Below are positions 5,160-5,164 of a stretch of DNA of 5,164 nucleotides, piece by piece. A program made the position numbers and the translations under genes. Position 1 is the stretch's first letter. Each line of letters starts with the position of its first letter. This stretch comes from an uncultured Bacilli bacterium. Lineage in GTDB: Bacteria > Bacillota_I > Bacilli_A > RFN20 > CAG-826. The stretch spans positions 1 to 5,164 of the forward strand of contig CALVMF010000082.1 of assembly GCA_944342125.1 (NCBI GenBank), given 5' to 3'. The notes beneath the pieces are model-generated. The model was not told the DNA's origin. It ran no database searches and saw only the letters and a program-made list of their open reading frames with translations.

Positions 5160-5164
5160 TAATT

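Larger units (their letters stand above)
4652..5164. other. Non-coding region between the GH13 gene and the right edge
   Basis: No gene can be supported over these 513 bases on either strand. The stretch holds hairpins, palindromes, AAAGTG boxes with a -10-like sequence and a G tract, listed separately. Short frames occur but none has both a normal start site and protein-like features. Most of it looks like a terminator followed by the promoter and long leader of a gene to the right. Confidence 0.6.

Noticed and set aside
5033..5164. + strand frame open to the right edge, reading through the G tract as glycines
   Set aside because: No ATG, the only alternative start (TTG at 5057) lacks a ribosome site, and it does not resemble MraZ or any family I know.

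Overview
This is an AT-rich window carrying three intact genes on the + strand and two long non-coding stretches. The short Shine-Dalgarno-type ribosome sites, the lysine- and isoleucine-rich proteins and the protein families point to a low-GC Bacillota, most likely an uncultured Bacilli/Erysipelotrichales/Mollicutes-like lineage. Every Trp codon I checked is TGG and all three genes stop at TAA, so nothing suggests that UGA is read as Trp. The taxonomic assignment is inference.

Layout: 1-55 is a short leader with an inverted repeat and a strong ribosome site. 56-1483 encodes a 12-helix MFS/GPH-type sugar transporter. 1476-2192 encodes a small cytoplasmic glycerophosphodiester phosphodiesterase whose start overlaps the transporter stop, so the two form an operon. 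2193-2926 (734 bases) has no convincing gene. Its first part, about 2206-2395 and perhaps up to 2523, folds on paper into an elaborate RNA with a long nested stem, side hairpins and a possible pseudoknot, which I cannot assign to a known family. Its second part is AT-rich and holds a cluster of TAGTCA motifs and a promoter. 2927-4651 encodes a complete GH13 enzyme of the neopullulanase/cyclomaltodextrinase type. 4652-5164 (513 bases) is non-coding. It holds a terminator-like hairpin, palindromes, a group of AAAGTG boxes resembling the MraZ operator of Mollicutes in front of a -10-like sequence, and a 12-base G tract inside an inverted repeat at the right edge.

How it fits together: the transporter probably imports an oligosaccharide (alpha-glucan fragments are the simplest guess from the neighbouring amylase), and the signal-less GH13 enzyme would hydrolyse it in the cytoplasm. 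The phosphodiesterase would recycle glycerophosphodiesters and has no evident link to sugar use beyond co-transcription. The most interesting parts are the unassigned structured RNA candidate at 2206-2395 and the MraZ-box-like promoter at 4934-4969, which predicts a cell-division (dcw) cluster just beyond the right edge.
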